Source of the DNA: Mycolicibacterium sp. CBMA 226
GTDB taxonomy: Bacteria; Actinomycetota; Actinomycetes; Mycobacteriales; Mycobacteriaceae
DNA: 64,000 bases
Assembly: GCF_009729075.1 (NCBI RefSeq)
Contig: NZ_VTGY01000001.1
Span: 372,001-436,000 of the forward strand
Direction of reading: 5' to 3'
Shown here: one piece after another, positions 18,664 through 27,023 of the stretch
Layout of the letters: every line of letters begins with the position of its first letter
Numbering within the stretch: the first letter of the stretch is position 1
The notes under the pieces: generated by a model
The model's database searches: none
Seen by the model: the letters and a program-made list of their open reading frames with translations, nothing else
Told to the model about the DNA's origin: nothing
Translations under genes and position numbers: made by a program

Positions 18664-19275
18664 GTGGATGACATAGCCGACGGAGCGCAGCTGCAGCAGT
18701 CTCGGCAGGACCGCATCCTCAACGCTGCGCTGCGGGTGTTTGCGCAGCGGGGCACGTCGGATGCGACGCTGCAGATGGTGGCCGACGCCGCGGGCGTCTC
18801 GGTCGGGTTGGTGCAGCACCATTTCGGCACCAAGGACGGCTTGATCAAGGCCGTCGACGACGTGGCGATGAACCTCATCAGAGGCACCATGTTCGCCGCG
18901 CTGGAGAGCCCGGGGCCCGACACGGTCGCCGCGATCGGGCGGGCGGTGCGCGGCCTGCTCACCGACCACCTGGTGGTCATGGACTACCTCGGCCGGGCAG
19001 TGGCCTCTGAAACCCCCAGTGGCAGAGCGATATTCGACGCCATGGCGCGTGGTGGCATCGAGCGGTGGCAGCGGATGGTCGACACTGGGGACGCGGTCGA
19101 CGGGCTCGACGTCGTCTGGGCGGGGCTGAATCCGTTGGTTCTGACATTCGGGTCGATCATCCTGCGCCGGCACCTCGACCGGCACCTGCCCGCGCCGTTC
19201 ACCTCGGAAGCGGAATTGACCAGATGGGAAGACTCGGTCAACGAGTTGATCCGGCACGGTCAGTTGCGCCAATAA
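18664..19275 (+). CDS. TetR-family transcriptional regulator
   Basis: This 203-residue protein has an N-terminal TetR helix-turn-helix: QDRILNAALRVFAQRG, ATLQMVADAAGVSVG, then LVQHHFGTKDGLIKAV. The ligand domain follows, with EAELTRWEDSVNELI near its end. GTG 18664 gives the usual short arm before the DNA-binding domain; GTG 18640 is also in frame. No target is obvious, because the neighbours lgt and the DUF2752 gene are housekeeping-like. A dyad (19303-19320) and a hairpin lie just downstream. Confidence 0.85.
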   Translation: MDDIADGAQLQQSRQDRILNAALRVFAQRGTSDATLQMVADAAGVSVGLVQHHFGTKDGLIKAVDDVAMNLIRGTMFAALESPGPDTVAAIGRAVRGLLTDHLVVMDYLGRAVASETPSGRAIFDAMARGGIERWQRMVDTGDAVDGLDVVWAGLNPLVLTFGSIILRRHLDRHLPAPFTSEAELTRWEDSVNELIRHGQLRQ

Positions 19276-19302
19276 CACTCGCCTAGGTTTGCCCGAGCCG
19301 TT

Positions 19303-19320
19303 ACAATACGGCAATATTGT
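19303..19320. promoter_or_regulatory. Dyad between the tetR gene and the DUF2752 gene
   Basis: ACAATA-N6-TATTGT is a perfect 18-bp inverted repeat in a locally AT-rich patch, 120 bases before the DUF2752 start. It may be an operator for the adjacent TetR protein or simply an AT-rich promoter element. Confidence 0.3.
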
Positions 19321-19332
19321 CGCTGGTTCGCG

Positions 19333-19367
19333 GCGAACGTCGGTGTCGAGGGGTCACCGACGTTCGC
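19333..19367 (+). terminator. Hairpin after the tetR gene
   Basis: GCGAACGTCGGTG and CACCGACGTTCGC pair perfectly over 13 bp around a 9-base loop. No U-tract follows. Confidence 0.55.
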
Positions 19368-19439
19368 AATGCCCAGGTCACGCACTTCTGTGAATACTCC
19401 GAATCCCTGCAAAAGCCCCACGCCGGGCATCATGGACTG

Positions 19440-19838
19440 ATGACTTCAGCCGGCAGGGTCGCGCGCGTAGCGGGTGTCGCCGCGAGCGGCGCCCTGACAT
19501 TGGGTGCGCTGACGTATATCGGCCTGGCCGACCCGCACCGCCCCGGGTTCGGGTTTCCGCCGTGCCCATTCAAGACGCTCACCGGATGGAACTGTCCGCT
19601 GTGCGGCGGGCTCCGCATGACCCACGACGTCCTGCACGGCGACTTTACTGCCGCGGTGGTCGACAACGTGTTCGCGCTCGTCGGATTGCCGCTGCTGGTG
19701 GCCTGGCTGGTGGTGTGCTGGCGACGCCGGCTGTCGGTGACACCGCCGCTGGTGACCGCACTGGTGGCGATGGTGGTGTGGACGGTGGTCCGGAATGTGC
19801 CGGGCTTCCCGCTGGTGCCGACGTTTACCCAGTCGTAG
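19440..19838 (+). CDS. DUF2752 membrane protein
   Basis: This 132-residue protein has three hydrophobic segments (about 10-30, 68-90 and 98-118) and the DUF2752 signature: CPFKTLTGWNCPLCGGLRMTHD, shown here as CPF, then WNCPLCGGLR, giving three conserved Cys at about residues 41-55. ATG 19440 yields the expected short N-terminus; M. tuberculosis Rv1616, from memory, is the same length and position. The function is unknown; the Cys cluster faces one end of the first membrane helix. Confidence 0.88.
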   Translation: MTSAGRVARVAGVAASGALTLGALTYIGLADPHRPGFGFPPCPFKTLTGWNCPLCGGLRMTHDVLHGDFTAAVVDNVFALVGLPLLVAWLVVCWRRRLSVTPPLVTALVAMVVWTVVRNVPGFPLVPTFTQS

Positions 19839-19950
19839 CCATCGCGCAGCTGTAGACACCCCGCAGCAACGTCGTGTTCGACTGATGTTGACGTGCAGAC
19901 GGCGCTCCCGGCGGGCCGTTATCTGAATCGATCCACTATGCTCATGCACC

Positions 19951-21369
19951 GTGAATAGACGCGGAAAAATCGTCTGTACGCTCGGCCCGGCTACGTCGAC
20001 CGACGAGACCGTACGAGCGCTGGTGGAAGCTGGGATGGACGTGGCACGGCTGAACTTCAGCCACGGAGCGCACGCCGACCATGAGACGGCGTACAAGCGG
20101 GTGCGCGCGGCTTCCGATGCCTCGGGCCGCGCCGTCGGCATTCTGGCCGACCTCCAGGGCCCGAAGATCCGGCTCGGGCGCTTTGCCGATGGTCCCACTG
20201 TCTGGCGCACCGGCGAGACCGTGCGGATCACCGTCGACGACTGCGAGGGCACTCACGACCGCGTGTCGACGACCTACAAGCAGCTGGCCGAAGATGCCGT
20301 CGCCGGTGACCGGTTGCTCGTCGACGACGGCAAAGTCGGTCTGGTGGTCGACAAGATCGACGGCAACGACGTCGTCTGCACCGTCACCGAGGGTGGACCC
20401 GTCAGCAACAACAAGGGCCTGTCCCTGCCCGGCATGAACGTGTCCGTTCCGGCGCTGTCCGAGAAGGACATCGACGACCTGAAGTTCGCGTTGAAGCTCG
20501 GCGTCGACCTGGTGGCGTTGTCGTTCGTGCGGTCGCCGGCCGACATCGAACTCGTGCACGAGGTGATGGACGCGGTGGGACGCCGGGTGCCGGTGATCGC
20601 CAAGCTGGAGAAGCCCGAAGCCGTCGCGAACCTCGAGGCGATCGTGCTGGCCTTCGACGCCGTCATGGTCGCCCGCGGCGACCTCGGTGTCGAACTGCCG
20701 CTGGAAGAAGTGCCGTTGGTGCAGAAGCGCGCCATCCAGATGGCCAGGGAGAACGCCAAACCCGTCATCGTGGCCACCCAGATGCTCGAGTCGATGATCG
20801 AGAACTCCCGGCCCACGCGCGCCGAGGCCTCGGACGTCGCCAACGCGATTCTCGATGGCGCCGACGCCGTGATGCTCTCGGGTGAGACTTCAGTCGGCAA
20901 GTACGCGCTCGAAGCGGTACGCACCATGGCGCGCATCGTGAAAGCCGTTGAGGCGAACTCCACGGCCGCACCACCGTTGACCCACGTGCCGCGCACCAAG
21001 CGTGGCGTCATCTCCTACGCGGCGCGCGACATCGGCGAGCGACTGGACGCCAAGGCGCTGGTCGCGTTCACGCAGTCGGGCGACACCGTCCGCCGGCTGT
21101 CCCGCCTCCACACGCCGCTGCCGCTGCTGGCCTTCACCGACCTGCCGGAGGTGCGCAGCCAGCTGGCGCTGACCTGGGGCACCGAGACGTTCATCGTCCC
21201 GCAGATGGACAGCACCGACGGCATGATCCAGGAGGTCGACAAGGCGCTGCTGGAACTGGACCGCTACAAGCGCGGTGACCTGGTGGTCATCGTCGCGGGC
21301 GCGCCGCCGGGCACAGTAGGCTCGACCAACCTGATCCACGTGCACCGGATCGGGGAGGAAGACCACTAG
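19951..21369 (+). CDS. pykA: Pyruvate kinase
   Basis: PykA (472 residues) makes pyruvate and ATP from phosphoenolpyruvate at the end of glycolysis. N-terminal RGKIVCTLGPATST, MDVARLNFSHGAH, ILADLQGPKIRLGRF, the active-site Lys segment VIAKLEKPEAV, VARGDLGVELPLEEVP, and the substrate loop ATQMLESMIENSRPTRAE are all intact. The C-terminal regulatory domain is present. The GTG start at 19951 gives VNRRGKIV. Pyruvate kinase and the thioesterase downstream are 44 bases apart and may be cotranscribed. Confidence 0.97.
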   Translation: MNRRGKIVCTLGPATSTDETVRALVEAGMDVARLNFSHGAHADHETAYKRVRAASDASGRAVGILADLQGPKIRLGRFADGPTVWRTGETVRITVDDCEGTHDRVSTTYKQLAEDAVAGDRLLVDDGKVGLVVDKIDGNDVVCTVTEGGPVSNNKGLSLPGMNVSVPALSEKDIDDLKFALKLGVDLVALSFVRSPADIELVHEVMDAVGRRVPVIAKLEKPEAVANLEAIVLAFDAVMVARGDLGVELPLEEVPLVQKRAIQMARENAKPVIVATQMLESMIENSRPTRAEASDVANAILDGADAVMLSGETSVGKYALEAVRTMARIVKAVEANSTAAPPLTHVPRTKRGVISYAARDIGERLDAKALVAFTQSGDTVRRLSRLHTPLPLLAFTDLPEVRSQLALTWGTETFIVPQMDSTDGMIQEVDKALLELDRYKRGDLVVIVAGAPPGTVGSTNLIHVHRIGEEDH

Positions 21370-21413
21370 GCCAGGGGCCGGGGCGAGCGAAGCGACGGGA
21401 AAGACGGAGGCGC

Positions 21414-22274
21414 GTGTCTAAAGAGGATTTCGAGGAACTGCTCAAGATTCTCGATGTCACCCAGGTCGACGACGACACCTTCACCGGTGGTCATCCGAGC
21501 CGGAACCCGGTCCGTACCTTCGGCGGTCAGATGATGGCGCAGGCGTTCGTCGCCGCCAGCCGTACCGTGCCGCCGAAGCTACCGCCGACGACGCTGTCGA
21601 CGCATTTCATTGCCGGCGGTGACCCGGAGCGGGACCTCGAGTTCAAGGTGGTCCGGCTGCGTGACGAGCGGCGGTTCGCCAACCGCCGCGTCGACGTCAT
21701 GCAGGGTGACGTCCTGCTGGCGACAGCGCTGGTGTCGCACCTGGCGGGTGGCCGCAGCCTCGAGCATGCCGTCAAGGCACCTGCGGTGCCGGACCCGTTG
21801 ACGCTGCCCACGATCGACGACCTGCTGAAGAGCTATGAGGACACCGTCCCGCTGTTCGTCGAGGCGCTCAAGCCCATCGAATGGCGCTACACCAACGACC
21901 CGGCGTGGGTGATGCGGGACAAGGGCGGCAAGCTCGACCACAACCGCGTGTGGCTCAAGACCATGGGCGCCATGCCCGACGATCCGGTGCTGCACGGCGC
22001 CGCACTGGTCTACTCGTCGGACACGACGCTGCTGGACTCGATCATCACCACGCACGGCCTGTCGTGGGGGCATGACCGCATTTTCGCCGTCAGCATGAAT
22101 CACACGGTGTGGTTCCACCGGCCCATCAAGTTCGACGAGTGGGTGCTGTATTCGACGACGTCACCAGTGGCCGCCGACTCCCGGGGTCTGGCCACCGGCC
22201 ATTTCTTCGACCGCGACAGGCAGGTGCTGGCGACGGTAACCCAGGAAGGCATCGTCAAACACTTTCCGGGCTAA
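21414..22274 (+). CDS. tesB: Acyl-CoA thioesterase II
   Basis: TesB (286 residues) has two hot-dog folds and hydrolyses medium- to long-chain acyl-CoAs. Typical segments are TFGGQMMAQAFVAA, LSTHFIAGGDPERDLEFKV, FANRRVDVMQ, HGLSWGHDRIFAVSMNHTVWFH and GLATGHFFDRDRQVLATV. The GTG start at 21414 follows GGAGG closely. It converges on the cyd-locus gene at 22320. Confidence 0.95.
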   Translation: MSKEDFEELLKILDVTQVDDDTFTGGHPSRNPVRTFGGQMMAQAFVAASRTVPPKLPPTTLSTHFIAGGDPERDLEFKVVRLRDERRFANRRVDVMQGDVLLATALVSHLAGGRSLEHAVKAPAVPDPLTLPTIDDLLKSYEDTVPLFVEALKPIEWRYTNDPAWVMRDKGGKLDHNRVWLKTMGAMPDDPVLHGAALVYSSDTTLLDSIITTHGLSWGHDRIFAVSMNHTVWFHRPIKFDEWVLYSTTSPVAADSRGLATGHFFDRDRQVLATVTQEGIVKHFPG

Positions 22275-22319
22275 TGCTTTTGGGGGTTGATAGCCCTCGA
22301 CCGCTGCCGAATTGCCGGC

Positions 22320-22775
22320 TCAGCCCTCGACCTTGACGCCGAACTCCTTCTCGATGCGGCTGCGGAATTCCTGGACGCAGGTGCTCTGCGCGTTCTGGTC
22401 CTGCCCGGCGCGGGTCATGCAGTCGGCGTAGTCACCGAACCCGACCTGGCGGTAGAAGCCGATCACGACGAAGACGAACACCACCGCCAGCACGGTCGCG
22501 AGCGCACCCAGCACGATGCCCGCGCCGGCCACCACGGCGTTGTTGGCGAGACCTTCCTTGGCCCGGCTGCGGCCGATGATGCCGCATGCCACGGCGCCCA
22601 GCCCGAACAGCAGCCCACCGACCACCGACCACGAGGTCAGCAGTCCCACGATGCCCAGAATCAGCGCGGCGGTCCCCAGGCCGTTGCGCGGGGCCGACGT
22701 GTACGGCCCGTATCCCTGATTGGCGTACGGCGGCGGTGGCGGCGGGGGATACCCGCCACCGGGATACATGCTCAT
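22320..22775 (-). CDS. DUF4190-type small membrane protein
   Basis: This 151-residue protein has a Pro/Gly/Tyr-rich N-terminal head (MSMYPGGGYPPPPPPPYANQ), two membrane helices (about 35-65 and 77-108) separated by a Gly-rich loop with a basic RSRAKEGLANN, and a hydrophilic C-terminus with two Cys (CMTRAGQDQNAQSTCV). The layout fits DUF4190 actinobacterial proteins of unknown role. Its ATG overlaps the cydC stop by four bases (ATGA), so it is coupled to the bd-oxidase assembly genes. Confidence 0.85.
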   Translation of the reverse strand: MSMYPGGGYPPPPPPPYANQGYGPYTSAPRNGLGTAALILGIVGLLTSWSVVGGLLFGLGAVACGIIGRSRAKEGLANNAVVAGAGIVLGALATVLAVVFVFVVIGFYRQVGFGDYADCMTRAGQDQNAQSTCVQEFRSRIEKEFGVKVEG

Positions 22776-24292
22776 GACTGCGCAGGGTACCCGTCTTTGC
22801 TGAGGTCCAGCACCGTGCAGTCCAGGTTCGCCGGCAGGTGGTGGGTGGCCACCACCACGGCGCGGTCCGCGCCGAACAACGCACCCGGAGTGAGGAGTTC
22901 GGTGAGCAAGCGATGACTGTCGGCGGCGTCGAGGTGCTCGGTCGGTTCGTCGAGGAGGATGACCGGGAAGTCGGTCAACAGGGCGCGGGCGAGCAGCAGT
23001 CGGCGTCGCTGGCCCGCGGACACGGCGGCGGCCCCGCCGGCGAGCAGGGTGGACAACCCGTCGGGCAGGGTGGCCAGCCACGGCCCCAGCCCGGCCTGTT
23101 CGAGGACGGCGGTGAGTTCTTCGTCGGTGGCATCGCCCCGGGCGACCAGAAGATTGTCCCGCAGTGTGGTGTCGAACACGTGCGCGTCCTCGGCGAAAAA
23201 CCCTGCCGGTGAACCGGTTTCGCGGAAGTGGTCTGCAGTCGACAGCAGCAACGTGGTCTTGCCGCGGCCGCTCGCGCCCAGCACAGCGACCCGGTCGCCG
23301 GCTGCCACCCGCAGCGGGGTGACGGCCGCGGGGACTCGATCGTCAGGGTCCGCGCTCAACATTCCGGTCAGCCGCGCGATGGCGATGCGCGCCCGCGTCA
23401 GTTGCACTGCCGCGGCCGGCAGGGCGCCCGTTGCTTCGAACGCCGACAACGGCAGCAGCATGAGGATCGCCAACGTCGTGGGTTCGACGGCCGAGGTCAG
23501 CGAGATCGCGGCGAGCACAGCCGCGATGGCACTCGCGCCGGTGGCCAGGATGGGGACCGCGGCGGCCAGCGCGGCGGGGCGGGCGGCGCGGTCAGCGGCG
23601 TCACCCCAGCGGCGGTGGTCCTCGGTGGCCTGCGCGATGACGTCGGTCAGCCGGCCCGCCACCGCCAACTCTGCGGCATGATCCAGGGCCAGCATGACGG
23701 CCCCGTCGCGATCCGAATGATGTGCCGCGGCAAGGTGCTCGGTGGCTGCCGCGGCGCGGGCCGCCTGCCATGGCGCCCACGCTCCGGCGACCGCCAGTCC
23801 CGCGGCGAGGGCGAGGGCCGCGACGGGGGAGATGACGGCGATGACGATCACGGTGACGGTCGACAGCACCGTGGCCACGGCGATGGGCAGCACCGCGCGC
23901 ACCAGGGTGTCGGCCAGGTCGTCGACGGAAGCGCCTGCGCGCGAGACCAATTCGCCGCTGCTGAGTCGCAGCACCGTCGCCGGCGGGGCGGCGCACAGGC
24001 GACGGTACAGCTCGGTGCGGGCGCGGCCGGCGGCTCGCAGCGCTACGTCGTGCGAAGCCAGTCGTTCGCAATAGCCCAGTACGCCACGGGAAATGCCGAA
24101 CAACCGGACCGCCACCACCGCGACGGTCAGCTCCAGGATCGGTGGTCGCTGCCAGGCCCGGGTGATCAGCCACGCCGACACGCCGGCCAGAGCGAGGGCG
24201 CTGCCGAGTGCCGCAGTCCCGAGGACGACCGCGAGCACGAGGCGCAGGAGCCGGGGCCGGAGCAGGTCGATCGCGAATCTAACTGTGGACAC
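22772..24292 (-). CDS. cydC: Cytochrome bd assembly ABC exporter, subunit CydC
   Basis: CydC (506 residues) is an ABC half-transporter; with CydD it exports cysteine/glutathione or handles heme for bd-oxidase assembly. A six-helix membrane domain (about 1-290) precedes an ATPase with Walker A LGASGRGKTTLLL, signature VSAGQRRRLLLARAL and Walker B ILLDEPTEHLD. GTG 24292 is preferred because GGGAGG (24306-24301) sits 8 bases before it; it overlaps cydD by 14 bases. Confidence 0.93.
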   Translation of the reverse strand: MSTVRFAIDLLRPRLLRLVLAVVLGTAALGSALALAGVSAWLITRAWQRPPILELTVAVVAVRLFGISRGVLGYCERLASHDVALRAAGRARTELYRRLCAAPPATVLRLSSGELVSRAGASVDDLADTLVRAVLPIAVATVLSTVTVIVIAVISPVAALALAAGLAVAGAWAPWQAARAAAATEHLAAAHHSDRDGAVMLALDHAAELAVAGRLTDVIAQATEDHRRWGDAADRAARPAALAAAVPILATGASAIAAVLAAISLTSAVEPTTLAILMLLPLSAFEATGALPAAAVQLTRARIAIARLTGMLSADPDDRVPAAVTPLRVAAGDRVAVLGASGRGKTTLLLSTADHFRETGSPAGFFAEDAHVFDTTLRDNLLVARGDATDEELTAVLEQAGLGPWLATLPDGLSTLLAGGAAAVSAGQRRRLLLARALLTDFPVILLDEPTEHLDAADSHRLLTELLTPGALFGADRAVVVATHHLPANLDCTVLDLSKDGYPAQS

Positions 24293-25898
24293 GCGACGCA
24301 CCTCCCACCCGGACGATGTCGTCGCCAATCGCAAGCACCGCGTCGCGGTGTCCGACGACCAGGACGGTCGCGCCGGCCTCGGCGCGGGCCCGGATCGCGT
24401 GCAGTACCTGGACTTCCAACTCGGCGTTCAGATGTGAAGTCGGTTCGTCGAGGACCAGTACCGGGCAGGGCCGGCCCAGGACCCGAGCCAGGGCCAGCCG
24501 CTGCCGCTGGCCCAGTGACAGCCCGGAGCCGCCGCGGCCCAGTACGGTGTCCAGGCCGGCGGGCAGAGTGGCGAGTACCTCGTCGAATCCTGATGCGCGG
24601 CAGGCGCTGTCGAGGTCGGGCAGGGCGCCGAGCAGTTCCAGGTTTTCCCGCACGGTGCCCGGGACCAATACCGGTCGCTGCGGCAGCCAGCCGACCTGTT
24701 GCCACCAGTACTGCCGGTCCAGCGCGTCGACATCGACGCGGTACTCGCCATCGCCGATCAGCACCCGGCCCGCATCGGGCGTCGTCAGCCCCAGAATCGC
24801 TTGCAGCGCCGTACTTTTCCCGCTGCCGTTGGGGCCGGTCAGGACGGTGACCGAACCGGGCGCTGCCCGCAGCGTCAGATTGTGCGGGGCCGGGCCGTCC
24901 CGGCCCTCGATACTGACGTGCTCCACGTCGATGGTCGGCGGTGCCCAAATCCGTACGGTGCCGGATTCTTGCGGTTGGGTGTCCGCCAGCAGCTGGTAGG
25001 CCTGCCCGAACGCGACCTTTCCGTCTTGGGCCGCATGAAATTCCACGCCGACGCGGCGCAGCGGCCAGAACACCTCGGGTGCCAGCAGCAGGACGGTCAG
25101 GGCGACCGGCAGGGTGACCCCGCCGCTGACGAGCCGCAGACCGACCCCGACGGCGACCAGCGCCACCCCGAGTGTCGCCAGCAGTTCGAGGACGAGCGCC
25201 GACAGGAACGCGATGCGCAGCGTGGCCAGCGCCGAATGCCGGTGCGCGTCAGACAGTTCGGTGATGCGCGGTGCGGCGCCTTCGGCGCGGTCCAGGGCGC
25301 GCAGCGTCGGAATACCCGCGATGAGGTCGAGCAGACGCGACTGCAGCGTGGCCATGGCGGCCAGCGCGGCCGCGGACCGCTCCGTCGTCATGACGCCGAT
25401 CAGCACCATGAACAGGGGGATCAGCGGCAGCGCGATCAGCACGACCACCGCGGATTTGACGTCGTACCAGGCGATCACGATGACGGCGGCCGGCGTCAGC
25501 AGCACCGACATGACCACGGCGGGCAGGTAGCGGGTGAAGTACGGCCGCAGCCCGTCCAGGCCGCGCGTGAGCAGGATCGCGGCCTCGTCGTGCACGGCCT
25601 GCCGACGCTGCGGCGGCAGTGCGGTGACCGCAGTGAGCACCTGCGCGTCGAGGTCGGCGATCATCGCGGTGGCGCCGTGCTGTCCCAGCCTGGCCTGCCA
25701 CCACTGGGCACCGGCGCGCACCGACCAGAGCGCGGCGAGCACCAGCAGTTGCGGCAACCAGTGCGACAGCGGTGCCGGCGTGGTGATGACGCCCGCCACC
25801 ACGTGCGCGGTGAGCACTGCCGCGGCGAGCGCCGCGCCGGTGATGACGACTCCGCTGCCGACGGTGGCCGCCAGGTGCCGCCGCAGACCGGCGGTCAT
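24279..25898 (-). CDS. cydD: Cytochrome bd assembly ABC exporter, subunit CydD
   Basis: CydD (539 residues) is the partner half-transporter. Membrane domain about 1-310; ATPase with Walker A GPNGSGKSTALQ, signature LSLGQRQRLALARVL and Walker B LVLDEPTSHLN. ATG 25898 lies 23 bases after the cydB stop; the frame is open further upstream, but that reading overlaps cydB and is not family-like. In M. tuberculosis cydA-B-D-C are four genes in this order, as here. Confidence 0.93.
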   Translation of the reverse strand: MTAGLRRHLAATVGSGVVITGAALAAAVLTAHVVAGVITTPAPLSHWLPQLLVLAALWSVRAGAQWWQARLGQHGATAMIADLDAQVLTAVTALPPQRRQAVHDEAAILLTRGLDGLRPYFTRYLPAVVMSVLLTPAAVIVIAWYDVKSAVVVLIALPLIPLFMVLIGVMTTERSAAALAAMATLQSRLLDLIAGIPTLRALDRAEGAAPRITELSDAHRHSALATLRIAFLSALVLELLATLGVALVAVGVGLRLVSGGVTLPVALTVLLLAPEVFWPLRRVGVEFHAAQDGKVAFGQAYQLLADTQPQESGTVRIWAPPTIDVEHVSIEGRDGPAPHNLTLRAAPGSVTVLTGPNGSGKSTALQAILGLTTPDAGRVLIGDGEYRVDVDALDRQYWWQQVGWLPQRPVLVPGTVRENLELLGALPDLDSACRASGFDEVLATLPAGLDTVLGRGGSGLSLGQRQRLALARVLGRPCPVLVLDEPTSHLNAELEVQVLHAIRARAEAGATVLVVGHRDAVLAIGDDIVRVGGASRVHS

Positions 25899-25921
25899 GC
25901 GGGGACTGGTCGACGGACGGG

Positions 25922-26977
25922 TCAGTGCGGTCCGCCGTTTCGGGTCAGCCCGATGGAGGCGGGGATGTGCTCGGCCGAAATCCGTTGCCGGAAGACCCAG
26001 TACGTCCACCCCTGGTAGCCGATCACCAGCGGCGTGAGCAGCAGCGCGGCCCAGGTCATCACCTTCAGGGTGTACGGCGACGACGACGCGTTGTGGATGG
26101 TCAGGCTCCACGCGGGGTTCAGGGTCGACGGAACGAGATTCGGGTAGAGGCAGCTGAACAACAGCGCCACCACGGCGGCGACGACCAGTGCCGTCGCGGC
26201 GAACGCCCACCCGTCGGCACGACGCGTCCACACCAGCCGGACTGCCGAAAGCTGTGCCACCACAGCGACTCCCAGCGCGATCCAGGTCACGTCGTTGCCG
26301 TACGCCACCTGGGTCCAGATGCCGAACGCGGCGACGATGAGCGTCACCGGAACAGTGAGTCGGGTGGCGAAGTGGCGCGCGGTATCGTGCACGGCCCCTT
26401 GGGTTTTGAGCGTGACGAATACCGCGCCGTGGAACGCGAACAGACTCGCGGTGGCGATGCCGCCGAGCAGGGAGTACGGATTGAGGACGTCGCCGAAGGA
26501 CAGCTGAATCTGATGGCGGGCGTCGACGGGCAGGCCGCGCAGGATGGAGGCGAACGCCACGCCCCACAACACTGCCGGTAGCCAGGAGCCCATGGCGATG
26601 CCGATATCGGCCCACCGGCGCCACTGCGGGTCGTCGATCTTGCCGCGCCACTCGATGGCGCAGACCCGCATGATCATGCCGACCAGGATTGCCAGCAGCG
26701 GCAGGTAGAGACCCGAGAACAGGGTGGCGTACATGCCGGGGAACGCCGCGAACATCGCGGCGCCCGCGGTGATGATCCAGACCTCGTTGCCGTCCCACAC
26801 CGGTCCGATGGTGTTGAGCGCGGCGCGGCGGTACTGCTCCGCGTCGCCCTCGTCACCGCCCGCGGCACGGCCGAAGAACTCCATCAGCATGCCGACGCCG
26901 AAGTCGAAGCCTTCCAGCACGAAGAAGCCCAGGAAGAGCGCGGCCAGAATGATGAACCACAGGTGTTGCAATGTCAT
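25922..26977 (-). CDS. cydB: Cytochrome bd ubiquinol/menaquinol oxidase subunit II
   Basis: CydB (351 residues) is the second membrane subunit of the bd-type terminal oxidase. The N-terminus LFLGFFVLEGFDFGVGML, then IGPVWDGNEVWIITAGAAMFAAFP, are diagnostic; about eight to nine membrane helices follow. It starts 46 bases after cydA. The bd oxidase supports respiration at low oxygen and under nitric oxide or bc1 inhibition. Confidence 0.96.
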   Translation of the reverse strand: MTLQHLWFIILAALFLGFFVLEGFDFGVGMLMEFFGRAAGGDEGDAEQYRRAALNTIGPVWDGNEVWIITAGAAMFAAFPGMYATLFSGLYLPLLAILVGMIMRVCAIEWRGKIDDPQWRRWADIGIAMGSWLPAVLWGVAFASILRGLPVDARHQIQLSFGDVLNPYSLLGGIATASLFAFHGAVFVTLKTQGAVHDTARHFATRLTVPVTLIVAAFGIWTQVAYGNDVTWIALGVAVVAQLSAVRLVWTRRADGWAFAATALVVAAVVALLFSCLYPNLVPSTLNPAWSLTIHNASSSPYTLKVMTWAALLLTPLVIGYQGWTYWVFRQRISAEHIPASIGLTRNGGPH

Positions 26978-27023
26978 GCGCGATCCGCCTTCGGCTCCTC
27001 GCTGGTGGTCATGGCTGCCCTTC

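Noticed and set aside
24279..26798. Apparent 839-residue CydD with a long N-terminal extension
   Set aside because: The extension is an off-frame reading of cydB; the CydD membrane domain begins at ATG 25898.
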